Shown: piece after piece, positions 38,014 through 46,630 of the stretch | Numbering within the stretch: the first letter of the stretch is position 1 | Layout: each line of letters starts with the position of its first letter | Assembly (NCBI GenBank): GCA_013416795.1 | Contig: RQSC01000005.1 | Coordinates: 290,636-343,368 of the forward strand | Source: Prasinococcaceae sp. CCMP 1430 | Taxonomy: Eukaryota; Prasinodermophyta; Palmophyllophyceae; Prasinococcales; Prasinococcaceae | DNA length: 52,733 nt | Direction of reading: 5' to 3' | Notes under the pieces: generated by a model | What the model was told of the DNA's origin: nothing | Seen by the model: the letters and a program-made list of their open reading frames with translations, nothing else | Databases searched by the model: none | Position numbers and translations under genes: made by a program

Positions 38014-38459
38014 TCCCGGCTGCGCAGCAATGTCGCGCGCACGAATATAATCTCCAACAAGCGGCGCCCCCGCGCGTCCCGCCGATAGCGGCTGCGGCAC
38101 CGCTTTGCCTGCGCCCCGCCCCCCCTCCCCTCCTCGCCGGCGCGCGCCCTTAGAAAGCAGGGAGTTGCCGAACGCGTGCCGCGTGCGCCGCGCCTCGTTG
38201 CGCGCCCGCCGCCGCACAGCGCGCGCGCGGTGCGGCCGGCGGCGGCGGCAGTGGTGGCCTCTGGGCGCGGGGCGCCTCGCCCTCGGCGGCGAGCCGGCGT
38301 GCGCTCTTACTGCCGTCGCAACAGCAGCAGCCGCAGCCACAGCTACCGCTGCAGCAGCGGCAGCGGCAAGAACGAGAGGAATCTATTTCCGATCGACACC
38401 GCCAGCTTGGGCAACGACGGGATGAGCGGGATGAAGGCCGAGGGCAGCAACAGCCGGCG
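38014..38459. promoter_or_regulatory. Divergent spacer between the transaldolase-like and GT14 genes
   Basis: 446 bases, GC-rich, with (GCAGCC/CAG)n-like sequence at 38320-38370. The GT14 frame is open upstream of its ATG and reads as Gln/Arg-rich sequence here, and an Ala-rich hydrophobic stretch occurs in another frame, so part of the GT14 N-terminus may lie here. Confidence 0.45.
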
Positions 38460-39800
38460 ATGCGACTGGCCTTTCTGGTGCAGGTCGCGCGGCTACCCGA
38501 CGCCGCGCGCGCCGCGCAGCTACGGCGGCTGCTCGCCCTTGTCTCTGACGGCGGCGCCAACGCGGTCGCTCTTCACCTCGACGCGAAGGCTCCCGAGGAA
38601 GACGTGCGCCGACTGCGCGAGGTGCTGCGCTCGCCCTCCACAGCAGCCTTGTCGATATCGTCGGCGTCGTCGCCGCCGCCGCCAGGACCAGGGCGCGGTC
38701 GCGCGGTTACCACGCGCGGTTTCAACTCCACAAAAGCGGCGCGGCGGGGTCTTCGCCAGGTTGATTCCTCGCGGGAGCGCGCGCTCGGCGAGGTCATACT
38801 GCTGAGGCGCTCTAGGGTGACGTACATGGGCATATCGATGGTTGACGTGACGCTTCGCGGCATCTCCGCGTTGCTCGCCTCCGGTGGCGATTGGCGCCAC
38901 TTCATCAATCTCTCACTCGAAGACTACCCAACCATGCCCATGGACAACGTGCGGAGGCTACTCGCGGGCTTCTCGCCCCTCGCCAACTTCATGGAGCTCT
39001 CCCTCGGTCGCTTCGGCTTTACTAATGTCGTCATCGACCCTGGACTCTACATCGCTGACAGCGGGGAGCTCGAAGAGCACGGCTGGCGTGGGAGGCCGAC
39101 CCAATTCTCGGTGTGCAAGGGATCCGCGTGGATGATCCTCAGCCGCGACTTCGCGCGCTACGCTGCCGGCGGCGGCGCCCTCGACATGGCGCCCGTCAAC
39201 AAGCACAGCACCGCAACCATAGTCGTCAACGGCGAAGAGTACGACGGCTTTCCGCGCTCGCTGCTCCTCTATTTTGCGAACTATCCGAGGCCGGCCGAGT
39301 CGTACTTCCAAACACTCATCGCGCACTCGCGCTACGCGCGCACGCTCGTGCCTTTCCCGATGCGCTACGACTACTGGCCGCAGTGCGGCAGCGGCGGCTG
39401 CCAGCACCCGGCGGACCTGGGCATGAAGCATTTGGCAGGAATGCTCGAGGCAGCGCCGCTGTTCGCGCGGAAGTTCAAAGCGGACCCGAGCGCCTTCGCC
39501 AGCAGCGGCGATGAGCGATCGGAGCTCACGCGCTGGGTGGACGCACGCCTGCACCGCGGCGGCCAGGGCAACGCAACTTACCTCGTGGCCGCCCTCGCCG
39601 CGGCGGACACGTGGGTGTTCGACCCCGCGCGCGACACGGAGATTGCGTCGCCCGTGGTGCCGACGTCGTGCCACTCCAGCCTGGCCATCGTGCGCGACGT
39701 GGAGCGCGCCTCGTACGCTGACGGGCGCTCCAGGGGCGCCAAGGTGGTCGCGCGTGACAGGAACGCGCTTGTGGTGCCCCTGGCCGGCCAGCGGGTGTAG
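38460..39800 (+). CDS. GT14 glycosyltransferase (core-2/I-branching, xylosyltransferase-like)
   Basis: Member of the family that adds GlcNAc, xylose or glucuronic acid to glycans in the Golgi. The frame encodes 446 residues. Family landmarks are the opening MRLAFLVQVARLPDA, VALHLDAKAPEEDVRRL, VTYMGISMVDVTLRGISALL, WRHFINLSLEDYPTMPMDNV, and later GRPTQFSVCKGSAWMILSRDFARY. GT14 enzymes are normally type II membrane proteins. No membrane segment precedes the catalytic domain with this ATG, so the real start may be upstream or in another exon. Donor and acceptor are not predictable. It converges on the DoxX-like gene across 125 bases. Confidence 0.8.
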   Translation: MRLAFLVQVARLPDAARAAQLRRLLALVSDGGANAVALHLDAKAPEEDVRRLREVLRSPSTAALSISSASSPPPPGPGRGRAVTTRGFNSTKAARRGLRQVDSSRERALGEVILLRRSRVTYMGISMVDVTLRGISALLASGGDWRHFINLSLEDYPTMPMDNVRRLLAGFSPLANFMELSLGRFGFTNVVIDPGLYIADSGELEEHGWRGRPTQFSVCKGSAWMILSRDFARYAAGGGALDMAPVNKHSTATIVVNGEEYDGFPRSLLLYFANYPRPAESYFQTLIAHSRYARTLVPFPMRYDYWPQCGSGGCQHPADLGMKHLAGMLEAAPLFARKFKADPSAFASSGDERSELTRWVDARLHRGGQGNATYLVAALAAADTWVFDPARDTEIASPVVPTSCHSSLAIVRDVERASYADGRSRGAKVVARDRNALVVPLAGQRV

Positions 39801-39925
39801 TGGTACTGTGCGCAGCTCATCAACGCGACTGGTAAATAACTTAACTTGGCTCTGCGCGCGCCACATGGCTGCTCGCGTCGCCCGTGTCGCCGCCGCCTCG
39901 CGCGCGCGCGCGAAGGAGAGAGAGC

Positions 39926-40493
39926 TCACTTGCCGCCGCTGATGGAGAATCGCCCCGGGCCAGCGCAGACAAAGTACAAGAATGCGAGGGCGTAGAGGCC
40001 CGCGGTCTCGAAGCCGTACTGGTGCGCCTCCACCACCGCCAGCGGGAAGCCCTCCAGGCCAGTGTCATGGATGTGGAAGGCCACGGCCAGGCCCATCGTG
40101 CTGAAGAGCGCGAACGCCGCAGGCCTCGCGAACACCCCCAGCGCGAGCGCGACTGCGGGCGAAGCATCGACAGGGGCGGGCGACCAGAGCGCTGTCAGCG
40201 TGGGCGAGCGCGCAACACGTGGCGCCCATCAGTCGAGGCCGAATCGCGCCTCGAAAGCGCGCTCGCGCTAACGCGCGCGCGCGCGCGCGCACCCGGGCAT
40301 ACGAGCTCGGCCGCAGCTGCCGCGTATGTCCACAGCAGCGGCTCGGGCAGGAAGGACAGGTGCTCGGCGACCACGAACTTGGCGAAGCCCTCAGGGTCCT
40401 GCAGCTTGTCGAGGCCGTTGTGGAACATGAACACGGAGACACCCACCCGCAGGAGGAGCACGCCCAGCTCGGCCGGCACGTCGAGCGGCGTCG
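39926..40493 (-). CDS. DoxX-like integral membrane protein (last two exons; 5' exon unresolved)
   Basis: Exons 40493-40293 and 40152-39926 are joined in phase 1 over a 140-nt GT-AG intron (ELVCP-VALALGVFARPAAF). The product has four hydrophobic helices: LGVLLLRVGVSVFMFHNGLD, LLWTYAAAAAELV, VALALGVF...FALFSTMGLAVAF, and ETAGLYALAFLYFVCAGPG ending GRFSISGG. HNGLDKL, the small-residue packing and the final GPGRFS are typical of the DoxX/SURF4-like family. The acceptor at 40494 (CTGGGCAG) is preceded by an in-frame stop, so at least one more exon with the ATG lies upstream, within roughly 40530-40750. Function is unknown; in bacteria DoxX proteins are tied to redox stress. Confidence 0.7.
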
Positions 40494-41076
40494 CTGCCCA
40501 GGACGTGGCGCAAAAAGCACTTGATGGCTAACCCGTGGGTGCGTGCGCGAGCTCTTCCGCGAGGCCGCCGCCATCGCCACCCTCGCCGCCATCGCCGCCG
40601 CCACGCGCACCACAACCCCCCGCTCGACGCTCGACCCGCCCAACCGCGCGCGCGTCCGCCTGGGACCGCCCTCCCCCCGGCCCGGCCCAGCGCGCGTGTC
40701 TGGCATGCGCGCCTTATCCTCGACGACGACGACGACGCGCACCCGAGTGGTTGGAGGAGATACGGCCCGTCGGTTGAGGTTTTGTTTTCGAGTACATTAG
40801 TGTCTAAAATGTAGGGTTCACCACCCATGTCAAATTACATGCACACGAGCACGTCCGCACGCGCCGGACCTCGCAGGACCAAACACAAGGGCGACAACAG
40901 TGCATACATTTGCATGTGTCTGGGTAGAGTTTCCCGTGGTTACATATGATGTCATGAAGAATGCATTGAGCACGCGGAGAATCCGATCGGGTGTGATGCG
41001 CGCGTGATGAGGTGCGGCAGATTTGGCGCGCAATCGGCGCTGACGTGGCGCCGGCGGCCAGCGCGGCGCGCGCGCG
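40494..41076. other. Spacer between the DoxX-like gene and the SMC4 fragment
   Basis: 583 bases. The left 250 bases should hold the DoxX 5' exon and leader. From 40780 to 41000 the sequence is clearly AT-richer, with a TAGGGTT telobox-like motif at 40812-40818 and CATATGATGTCATGAAG, which looks like a promoter for the SMC4 fragment. No upstream SMC4 coding sequence is visible on the plus strand. Confidence 0.5.
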
Positions 41077-41967
41077 ATGGCCGAGGAGGCGAATGAGGCG
41101 TACGCGGGGGCGGTGGCGAAGCAGAAGCACTGGTCGAAGGAGCTGCAGACGGCGCGCTGGCAGCGCGCGGCGTCGGCGATGGGGGCGGAGAGCGGCGAGA
41201 AGCCGGATATGGGCGCGGAGCTAGAGCTGCCAGCGCTGCTCACAGAGGAGGAGCTTGCTGAGGTTGACGAGAACAAGGCCCAAAATCAGATCTCTGTGCT
41301 CGAGGCCGAGCTCGCAGAGAAGGACTACGACATCAAGGCCGTGCGCGAGTACCGCGAGAAGGAGGCCGAATACAACCAGCGCGTGGCCGCCCTTGAGAGC
41401 GCCACCACGCAGCGCGACGCTCTGCGCAAGGATCACGACGGGCTGCGCAAGCAGCGTCTGGACGAGTTCATGGCGGGCTTCCACACCATCTCGCTGAAGC
41501 TCAAGGAGATGTATCAGATGATCACCCTCGGTGGCGATGCAGAGCTCGAGCTTGTGGACAGCCTTGACCCCTTCTCCGAGGGCATAGTCTTCAGCGTGCG
41601 CCCGCCCAAGAAGTCGTGGAAGAACATCGCGAATCTCTCCGGTGGCGAGAAGACGCTGTCCTCGTTGGCGCTCATCTTTGCGCTCCACCACTACCGCCCC
41701 ACGCCGCTGTACGTCATGGACGAGATTGACGCCGCGCTGGACTTCAAGAACGTGTCGATCGTGGCGCACTACCTGAAGGAGCGCACCAAGGGTGCGCAGT
41801 TCGTGGTCATCTCGCTGCGCAACAACATGTTCGAGCTCGCGGACCGACTGGTGGGCATTTACAAGACACACAACGCTACGAAGAGCGTCACCGTCAACCC
41901 GCATGCATTCGCTCTCAAGGACAGCAACGGGCAGCGGATGCCCACGCAAGGGGCCGTGGCGGTGTAA
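41077..41967 (+). CDS. SMC4: SMC4 C-terminal half (distal coiled coil plus ATPase lobe), stand-alone
   Basis: SMC4 is the condensin ATPase that compacts chromosomes. This ORF encodes only 296 residues but has its own ATG (41077) and an intact reading frame. Residues 60-135 are heptad-like (ISVLEAELAEKDYD; YREKEAEYNQRV). Then come DEFMAGFHTISLKLKEMYQ, GDAELELVDSLDPFSEG, the ABC signature NLSGGEKTLSSLALIFALHH (about 187), Walker B PLYVMDEIDAALD (about 212) and the switch segment VVISLRNNMFELADRLVGIYKT. All are near-canonical for SMC4, not SMC2. The N-terminal Walker A lobe and hinge (about 900 residues) are absent; the gene upstream is on the other strand. It is either a split or duplicated SMC4 piece or part of a misjoined locus. 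Confidence 0.85.
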   Translation: MAEEANEAYAGAVAKQKHWSKELQTARWQRAASAMGAESGEKPDMGAELELPALLTEEELAEVDENKAQNQISVLEAELAEKDYDIKAVREYREKEAEYNQRVAALESATTQRDALRKDHDGLRKQRLDEFMAGFHTISLKLKEMYQMITLGGDAELELVDSLDPFSEGIVFSVRPPKKSWKNIANLSGGEKTLSSLALIFALHHYRPTPLYVMDEIDAALDFKNVSIVAHYLKERTKGAQFVVISLRNNMFELADRLVGIYKTHNATKSVTVNPHAFALKDSNGQRMPTQGAVAV

Positions 41968-42270
41968 TGGGCCGCATGCACCACGAGGCGTCCGTGCAAA
42001 TCGCGCATGGGATTGTCCATGCCCCGCGAGCGCGCACACGTCCCGTCGCGTGGGGAGAGCAGGATGCGAGCACGCAGCGCCGAGACGAGCGCGCGCGCCG
42101 CCCTTAGAACAGGTACCATAATGTTTAAGGCGACTCGAGCACCAAAATACAGAAAAGAATGCGCGCGGCGGCGGCGCCCGTCGCTAGGGCGCGGGGTGCG
42201 CCGCGCCATGTCCTAGCGGCGCGTCCCTCCGCTGGGAGGCGGCGCTCGAGAAGCCTGCCGTTCCATTGCC
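41968..42270. other. Spacer between the SMC4 fragment and the Q/M-rich gene fragment
   Basis: 303 bases, convergent on both sides, with a GGTACCATAATG motif at 42112-42123. The TGTAA that overlaps the SMC4 stop codon (41963-41967) could act as its poly(A) signal. No gene is seen. Confidence 0.5.
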
Positions 42271-42462
42271 TCACCAGCCCAGGCCGGAGAAAGCATCAGT
42301 CTTCTTTGGCGACGGCTTGCTCATCGGCGCGGGGCGCTGGCTGCTGCCGTTGCCCACGGCCTGCTGGGCGCGCTGCTGCTGTTGCCCCTGGGCGTACTGC
42401 ATGTGCGGCACGTGGGCGTACTGCTGCTGCATCTGCGGCATCTGCTGGTACTGCATCTGCGG
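42271..42462 (-). CDS. C-terminal fragment of a Gln/Met-rich protein, cut at the ambiguous base
   Basis: The minus-strand frame ends in TGA at 42273-42271. The visible 63 residues are Gln/Met-rich (QMQYQQMPQMQQQYAHV) and end in a Ser/Lys tail, KPSPKKTDAFSGLGW. Such tails occur on endocytic adaptors and Arf-GAPs, but I cannot name the family. Upstream it stops at the n at 42464; a GCCGCAG just inside could be a splice acceptor. Partial. Confidence 0.45.
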   Translation of the reverse strand, partial: PQMQYQQMPQMQQQYAHVPHMQYAQGQQQQRAQQAVGNGSSQRPAPMSKPSPKKTDAFSGLGW

Positions 42463-42463
42463 C

Positions 42464-42464
42464 N
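42464..42464. other. Ambiguous base (n), possible assembly join
   Basis: This is the only undetermined base in the window. It lies where a minus-strand coding tail and an unrelated plus-strand frame meet. It may mark a gap placed as a single n or a low-quality call in GC-rich sequence. Confidence 0.9.
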
Positions 42465-42465
42465 G

Positions 42466-42783
42466 CGCGGCGCGGCGGCGTCGGCGACGCACCACGCGCG
42501 GGGGATGGGCCACGACGCCGGGGGGTGCAGCCGAGCGCCCGAGGAGTGGCTGCACCCGCACCTGGCGCGCCCGCACGGGCCGCTCACGTCGCTCCACGCC
42601 GCGCAGAGGGAGCGCGAGCACGCGCAGGAGCTCATCAGGCGCGAGCTCGAGAGCCACGCGAGGCCGTCGCCCTCGCTGGAGCCGCACGTGCCCAGGGGCC
42701 TCAGGGCGAGGCACCTCAGAGAACACGAGCGGATCAAGGAGGCCTGCGACGAGCCGCACATGCGCGGCCTCGGCCTCTTCTAG
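42466..42783 (+). CDS. Hypothetical protein, C-terminal part (plus strand, right of the n)
   Basis: Frame open from the n to TAG 42781-42783. An ATG at 42505 would give a 92-residue protein. It is rich in His, Arg and Glu (EEWLHPHLARPHGP; AQREREHAQELIRRELE; RARHLREHERIKEACDEP) and looks helical and soluble. I do not recognise the family. It could be a complete small gene or the end of a larger one whose start is lost at the ambiguous base. Confidence 0.35.
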   Translation, partial: RGAAASATHHARGMGHDAGGCSRAPEEWLHPHLARPHGPLTSLHAAQREREHAQELIRRELESHARPSPSLEPHVPRGLRARHLREHERIKEACDEPHMRGLGLF

Positions 42784-43810
42784 AGGGGAACGATCGAAGG
42801 AAGGATAGAAGGAAGGAGGCACCGGAGGAAGCACCGAAGGAAGCGACTTCGTCCCGTACGCGGCTGGGCAAGCAAGACGCACCCAGCGAAAGGCCGAGCG
42901 GGCGCCGGAAGCTCGGCAGGAACAAGGCACGCGCACGCACACGTGACGACAAGCAGCAGCGACAATTACAAAATTGCACGGCACCAAGCCGACGGCAAAG
43001 CGAAAAACGAGCGACCTCACTGCGAGTGACGCCGTGCACCGACCGTCTAAGCACACGAGCATGGCGTCGCGAGTGCACGGCACAGCTGTGAAATGTGCAC
43101 GCAAGGAGCAGACGCCGCGGCCCGAGAGGAGGAGCGAGAGCGCGTTTGCCCCGAGGGCTGACGCCGGGCTCGACTCGTGGCGGCGAGACCACTCAGCGCT
43201 CGCGACAACAGTTCGACAAGCAGAACATGCAGCCGCGTCAAGAAGCGGCCGCGACCGTAGCAGCAGCACCATCATCAGCAGCAGCAGCAGCAGGCGCAGC
43301 GGCCGCATCCGCGGCCGGTGCGCCCGAGAGCGCGGGACGCAAAGCGCGCCCCAGCTCGTGTCAGGACCCAAGCCGACGTCACCGATACACGCAACGAGCG
43401 CGGAGAGCACTGCAACGAGCACGGCCTCTCTAGCGAGGAGCCACGAAACGCCACACACCGATCGACCTCGCCAAAACCATCGGAGCACCGATCCATTCCA
43501 TTTGAGAGCGCGCGCGCCGGCGGCGGCCAGCTGGCGGCCTCGACGCGCGTGCTCGCCACCGCAAACCCCACCCCTACAGGAACCACCCCCGCACCCGACC
43601 AAGAAGAGCGAGGCAAGCCCCCCAAAGCCAGCCTTTTGTTCCATATTGTTTTTGTACCTCCAGCTTGCGATGCCCATAGCGAGACGGCTAAGACGGCATC
43701 TCCAAGCGGCGACGGCTGGAGCTGAACTTTGTGTATACTTACGTTGTACGTACAGTAACTTGTGAAATATTACACTTTGACGGGCAGCGAAGAGCGCGGC
43801 GCGAGCGCGC
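42784..43810. other. Spacer of about 1 kb with no supported gene
   Basis: It begins with a (GAAGG)n-like stretch (42792-42845). It is less GC-rich and less CpG-periodic than the genes, and contains a CAG/GCA repeat at 43260-43305. Long open frames exist on both strands but start at TTG or GTG and show no conserved motif. The right end holds the TSEN54 3' region. Confidence 0.5.
43770..43774 (-). terminator. UGUAA poly(A) signal candidate of TSEN54
   Basis: TGTAA on the minus strand, 37 bases past the TSEN54 stop codon and inside an AT-rich patch. It fits the green-algal signal. Confidence 0.5.
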
Positions 43811-46630
43811 TCATGGTGCGCCTCCGCTTTCGAACGAGGCCACGACCGTGGTGTCGGTGCCAGGGTCGCCTGCCCGTGCGTCGACCTCCATCACCGCCTC
43901 GCCCCCATCCTCAAGCGCGCCATCGAGCATGGGCTCCACCTCGGCAGCCTCCTCATGCAGCTGGTCGACCAGATGCTCGTGTGTCGCAGCAACCTCAGCG
44001 TACTCCGGCCGGGCGAGCGCCACCTGTTCCGACGTGCCCGCTTCCGCATTTCGCTGCCGAGCCGAGCCTGGCGAACAGCCACCCCCCTCGACGTCGGCCG
44101 AACCCTCTTTCATCGGCACCGCCGCGGCCTCGCCGACCGCCTCGTTGCAGGCCGGACTTCCACTTCCCCCCGAGCCGCCGGCGGCGACGGGGTCACCCTC
44201 TACGAAGAAGCCGTCCACCAGCGCAGCATCTCCTAGCGGCGCGGCCTCCTCCCCGCTGACGGAAGGCCCCTCGCGTGCGGGGCGCTCCGCCTTTTGCTGC
44301 CCATGACCCTGGCACGGCCGCTCCCGCGGCTGCGCCGGCTCTTTGTCCTGCTGGCGCCCCTGGCGGGCCTCGGGCTGCGCGCCGGCAACCGCTTTCGCAG
44401 CCTCAGTGCCCCCAGTATCATCGGCGCGCGTTTGGGCGCACGCGTCAGCGCCACCAGCTGCAACGCGCGTGGCCTCCAAGCCCGCGCAATCCCCACCCGC
44501 CGCGGTCTTTGCGATCTCCGCCCCGGCGGCCTTCGCCTCGGCAGCCTCCTTCTTGGCGGCTTTCTTCGCCTCTCGCTGCGCCCTGCGCTCCTCCTTCCGC
44601 GCCTTCTGGCGCGCCTCGTGCTCCTTGCGCCTTTTCTTCTCCTCCTCTTCGGGATCATCCAGGGGAGGCATCGTGGGTGCCAGCAATTGAGTGGGCCAGG
44701 CGTCGAATATCATCACGGCGTCGGCGTTCACGAAGCACACCTTCACGTCAGCGTCGAAGCCGCGCGGGCAGCGCGCGCGCCAAGCGCGCAGTGCCGCGGG
44801 GCACGGCGCACACCCGCCGATGATTGCGAGCCGGAAAGCGGGCGCGGGCGAGTTGCGCTTGGAAAATTGCGCGTTCGGAAGATGCACGTCGAACAGGATG
44901 GGGAAGCGCGCCAGCGCTTCCGACTCAGACTCGGTGAACCCGGAGTCGCGGTACGTTGCAGCGATCGTGGGAACAGCGCCAACCGGCTTGAGATGGTCGG
45001 AGGATGCAGAGGGAGCGCCCACAGCCTGGACGCCCCCGTGCAGCTCCCGCTCAAGCACACCGCGCTGCCCGGCCCACGATCGAGGCCAACGCAGCGACCT
45101 CGCCCCGTCGCCGGGCGACGCGCGCGCGCCAGCGACTGCCTTCACGCCCGCGGCCGTATCGGCATCCGCGTGCGCGCACGTGACCCACGGGTGATACTCC
45201 ACTCGTGCACCTCCACGTCCGAGCACGCGCGGCCACCAGGTGCGGTCAGCAGGTCGCCTGCCGCATGCGGGTGGCGCGGGCACCTCGAGCGCGTGCATCC
45301 AGTCCTCGGGCGGCAGCGCAGGTGGCACCGCCAGAGGCGCGCCGCTCGCGTCCTGCCGGGCCGGAGGCGGCATCTGCCGGCGCGCCTGCGCGTCGTCCGT
45401 TTCCGTCGTGGCGTTGTCCGCTTCGCAGCCCATGCCTGCGGCTGGTCTAGCGTCCGCACGCGGGACCTCAGACGGCGGCCCCTCGAGCGCATCGGCGATC
45501 TGCGCACGCCGCACGATGTAGCCGTGCTTTATGAGATGTGCGAACGCATGGTACCACCTCAGCTTGAATCCGAGTCCGATCATGAGAGCGTAGACATCTT
45601 GCACGGACATGAGCCAATCGCCCACAAACATGACCGCCACGGCGTTCTCCACCAAGAAGAGCGCTTCCTCGATGCGCAGCCAAGTGCGCCCGCCGGCCGA
45701 GTAGCCCATCGAGGTGAGCCACTTGCCCTTTGAGCTCGTGGCCTCGGCGCGGCAGCGGGAGGCGTCCCACACGAGCGTGATGAGCTTGCTTCTTGCGCAG
45801 CGCCGTGGCTCGCTGATGATGTCGTACATGCCCTTTGTGCGCGCGCGGATCTCCTTGAGGTCCGCAGCGAAGTCCTTTGGCCCGTCATGGTCGCCTCGTT
45901 TCTCGCCGCGCTTGAAGACCGACATGACATCCTTGGTAGTTTCGGGGTCCTTGCCCTCACGCAGCGCGCGCTTGGCGGCAGCACGGTCCTTTTGCGCGAT
46001 GGCGTTCTTTTTGGCGGTCTTCGCGGCCTCCAGGCGCATGTACTTTTGCAGCTGTGCCTGTGCGACGCGGACGTTGTGCTCGGCGATGCGCTGCGCCTTG
46101 GAGCTCGCGGCGGCCGTCGCCGCGAGCACTGGGTCGGAGGGCGCAGCCTTGGCGGCAGCCTCGTCGCGCTCAGCGTCGCGGGCCGCATCGCGCGCAATGC
46201 GCTCGGCGTCGCTCAGGCCGGCGTGCCAGCGCGAGAGTGGCTCGGCTCCGTTGGTGCCAGCGCTGGCGCCGCGATCCGCCGCATCGCCGCCAGCGCCACC
46301 GTTTGTGCCGGCCTGCTCATTGTCGGTGCCGGCCGCCCCGGCCGCGCGGGCGCCCCCCCCTACCAAGAGCGCGTACAGACCGACTGCCGCCGCTCTGGCC
46401 GCGCCAAGCGCGCTCATCGCGGCCGCCGCGACGGGCGCAAGCGCGCCGCCCGCCGTGAACGCCCCGCTCTCGTCGATGCGCCGCCGCTTAGCTGCGCGCC
46501 TCCTTCCGATTTCCCCGCCGGAGCCCGCGTGCACGGCGCCATCCTCGTCGTACAGGAGCGCGCCCGGCGCCGCCTCGGCCGCCTCCTCCTCCCCCGATCC
46601 TGAGCCCGCGCCCGCCGCCGCGGCTGCCAT
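43811..46630 (-). CDS. TSEN54: tRNA-splicing endonuclease subunit Sen54 with long extensions
   Basis: Structural subunit of the endonuclease that excises introns from pre-tRNAs. Single exon of 939 residues from ATG 46630. The family N-terminal block starts near residue 303: GKWLTSMGYSAGGRTWLRIE, EALFLVENAVAVMFVGDWLM, SVQDVYALMIG, then WYHAFAHLIKHGYIVRR. The C-terminal Sen54 fold is ILFDVHLPNAQFSKR, FRLAIIGG, and VKVCFVNADAVMIFDAW near residue 640. Two parts are unusual: an Ala-rich low-complexity N-terminus with a basic cluster (RRRAAKRRR) and a 295-residue tail of charged Lys/Glu/Ala coil followed by acidic low complexity. Human TSEN54 is about 526 residues. Alternative upstream starts exist; this ATG is the first that keeps the leader short. 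Confidence 0.85.
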   Translation of the reverse strand: MAAAAAGAGSGSGEEEAAEAAPGALLYDEDGAVHAGSGGEIGRRRAAKRRRIDESGAFTAGGALAPVAAAAMSALGAARAAAVGLYALLVGGGARAAGAAGTDNEQAGTNGGAGGDAADRGASAGTNGAEPLSRWHAGLSDAERIARDAARDAERDEAAAKAAPSDPVLAATAAASSKAQRIAEHNVRVAQAQLQKYMRLEAAKTAKKNAIAQKDRAAAKRALREGKDPETTKDVMSVFKRGEKRGDHDGPKDFAADLKEIRARTKGMYDIISEPRRCARSKLITLVWDASRCRAEATSSKGKWLTSMGYSAGGRTWLRIEEALFLVENAVAVMFVGDWLMSVQDVYALMIGLGFKLRWYHAFAHLIKHGYIVRRAQIADALEGPPSEVPRADARPAAGMGCEADNATTETDDAQARRQMPPPARQDASGAPLAVPPALPPEDWMHALEVPAPPACGRRPADRTWWPRVLGRGGARVEYHPWVTCAHADADTAAGVKAVAGARASPGDGARSLRWPRSWAGQRGVLERELHGGVQAVGAPSASSDHLKPVGAVPTIAATYRDSGFTESESEALARFPILFDVHLPNAQFSKRNSPAPAFRLAIIGGCAPCPAALRAWRARCPRGFDADVKVCFVNADAVMIFDAWPTQLLAPTMPPLDDPEEEEKKRRKEHEARQKARKEERRAQREAKKAAKKEAAEAKAAGAEIAKTAAGGDCAGLEATRVAAGGADACAQTRADDTGGTEAAKAVAGAQPEARQGRQQDKEPAQPRERPCQGHGQQKAERPAREGPSVSGEEAAPLGDAALVDGFFVEGDPVAAGGSGGSGSPACNEAVGEAAAVPMKEGSADVEGGGCSPGSARQRNAEAGTSEQVALARPEYAEVAATHEHLVDQLHEEAAEVEPMLDGALEDGGEAVMEVDARAGDPGTDTTVVASFESGGAP

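Noticed and set aside
42974-43765. 263-residue plus-strand frame in the spacer left of TSEN54
   Set aside because: Begins at TTG, has no conserved motif, and is a Ser/Arg/Pro-rich composition artefact.
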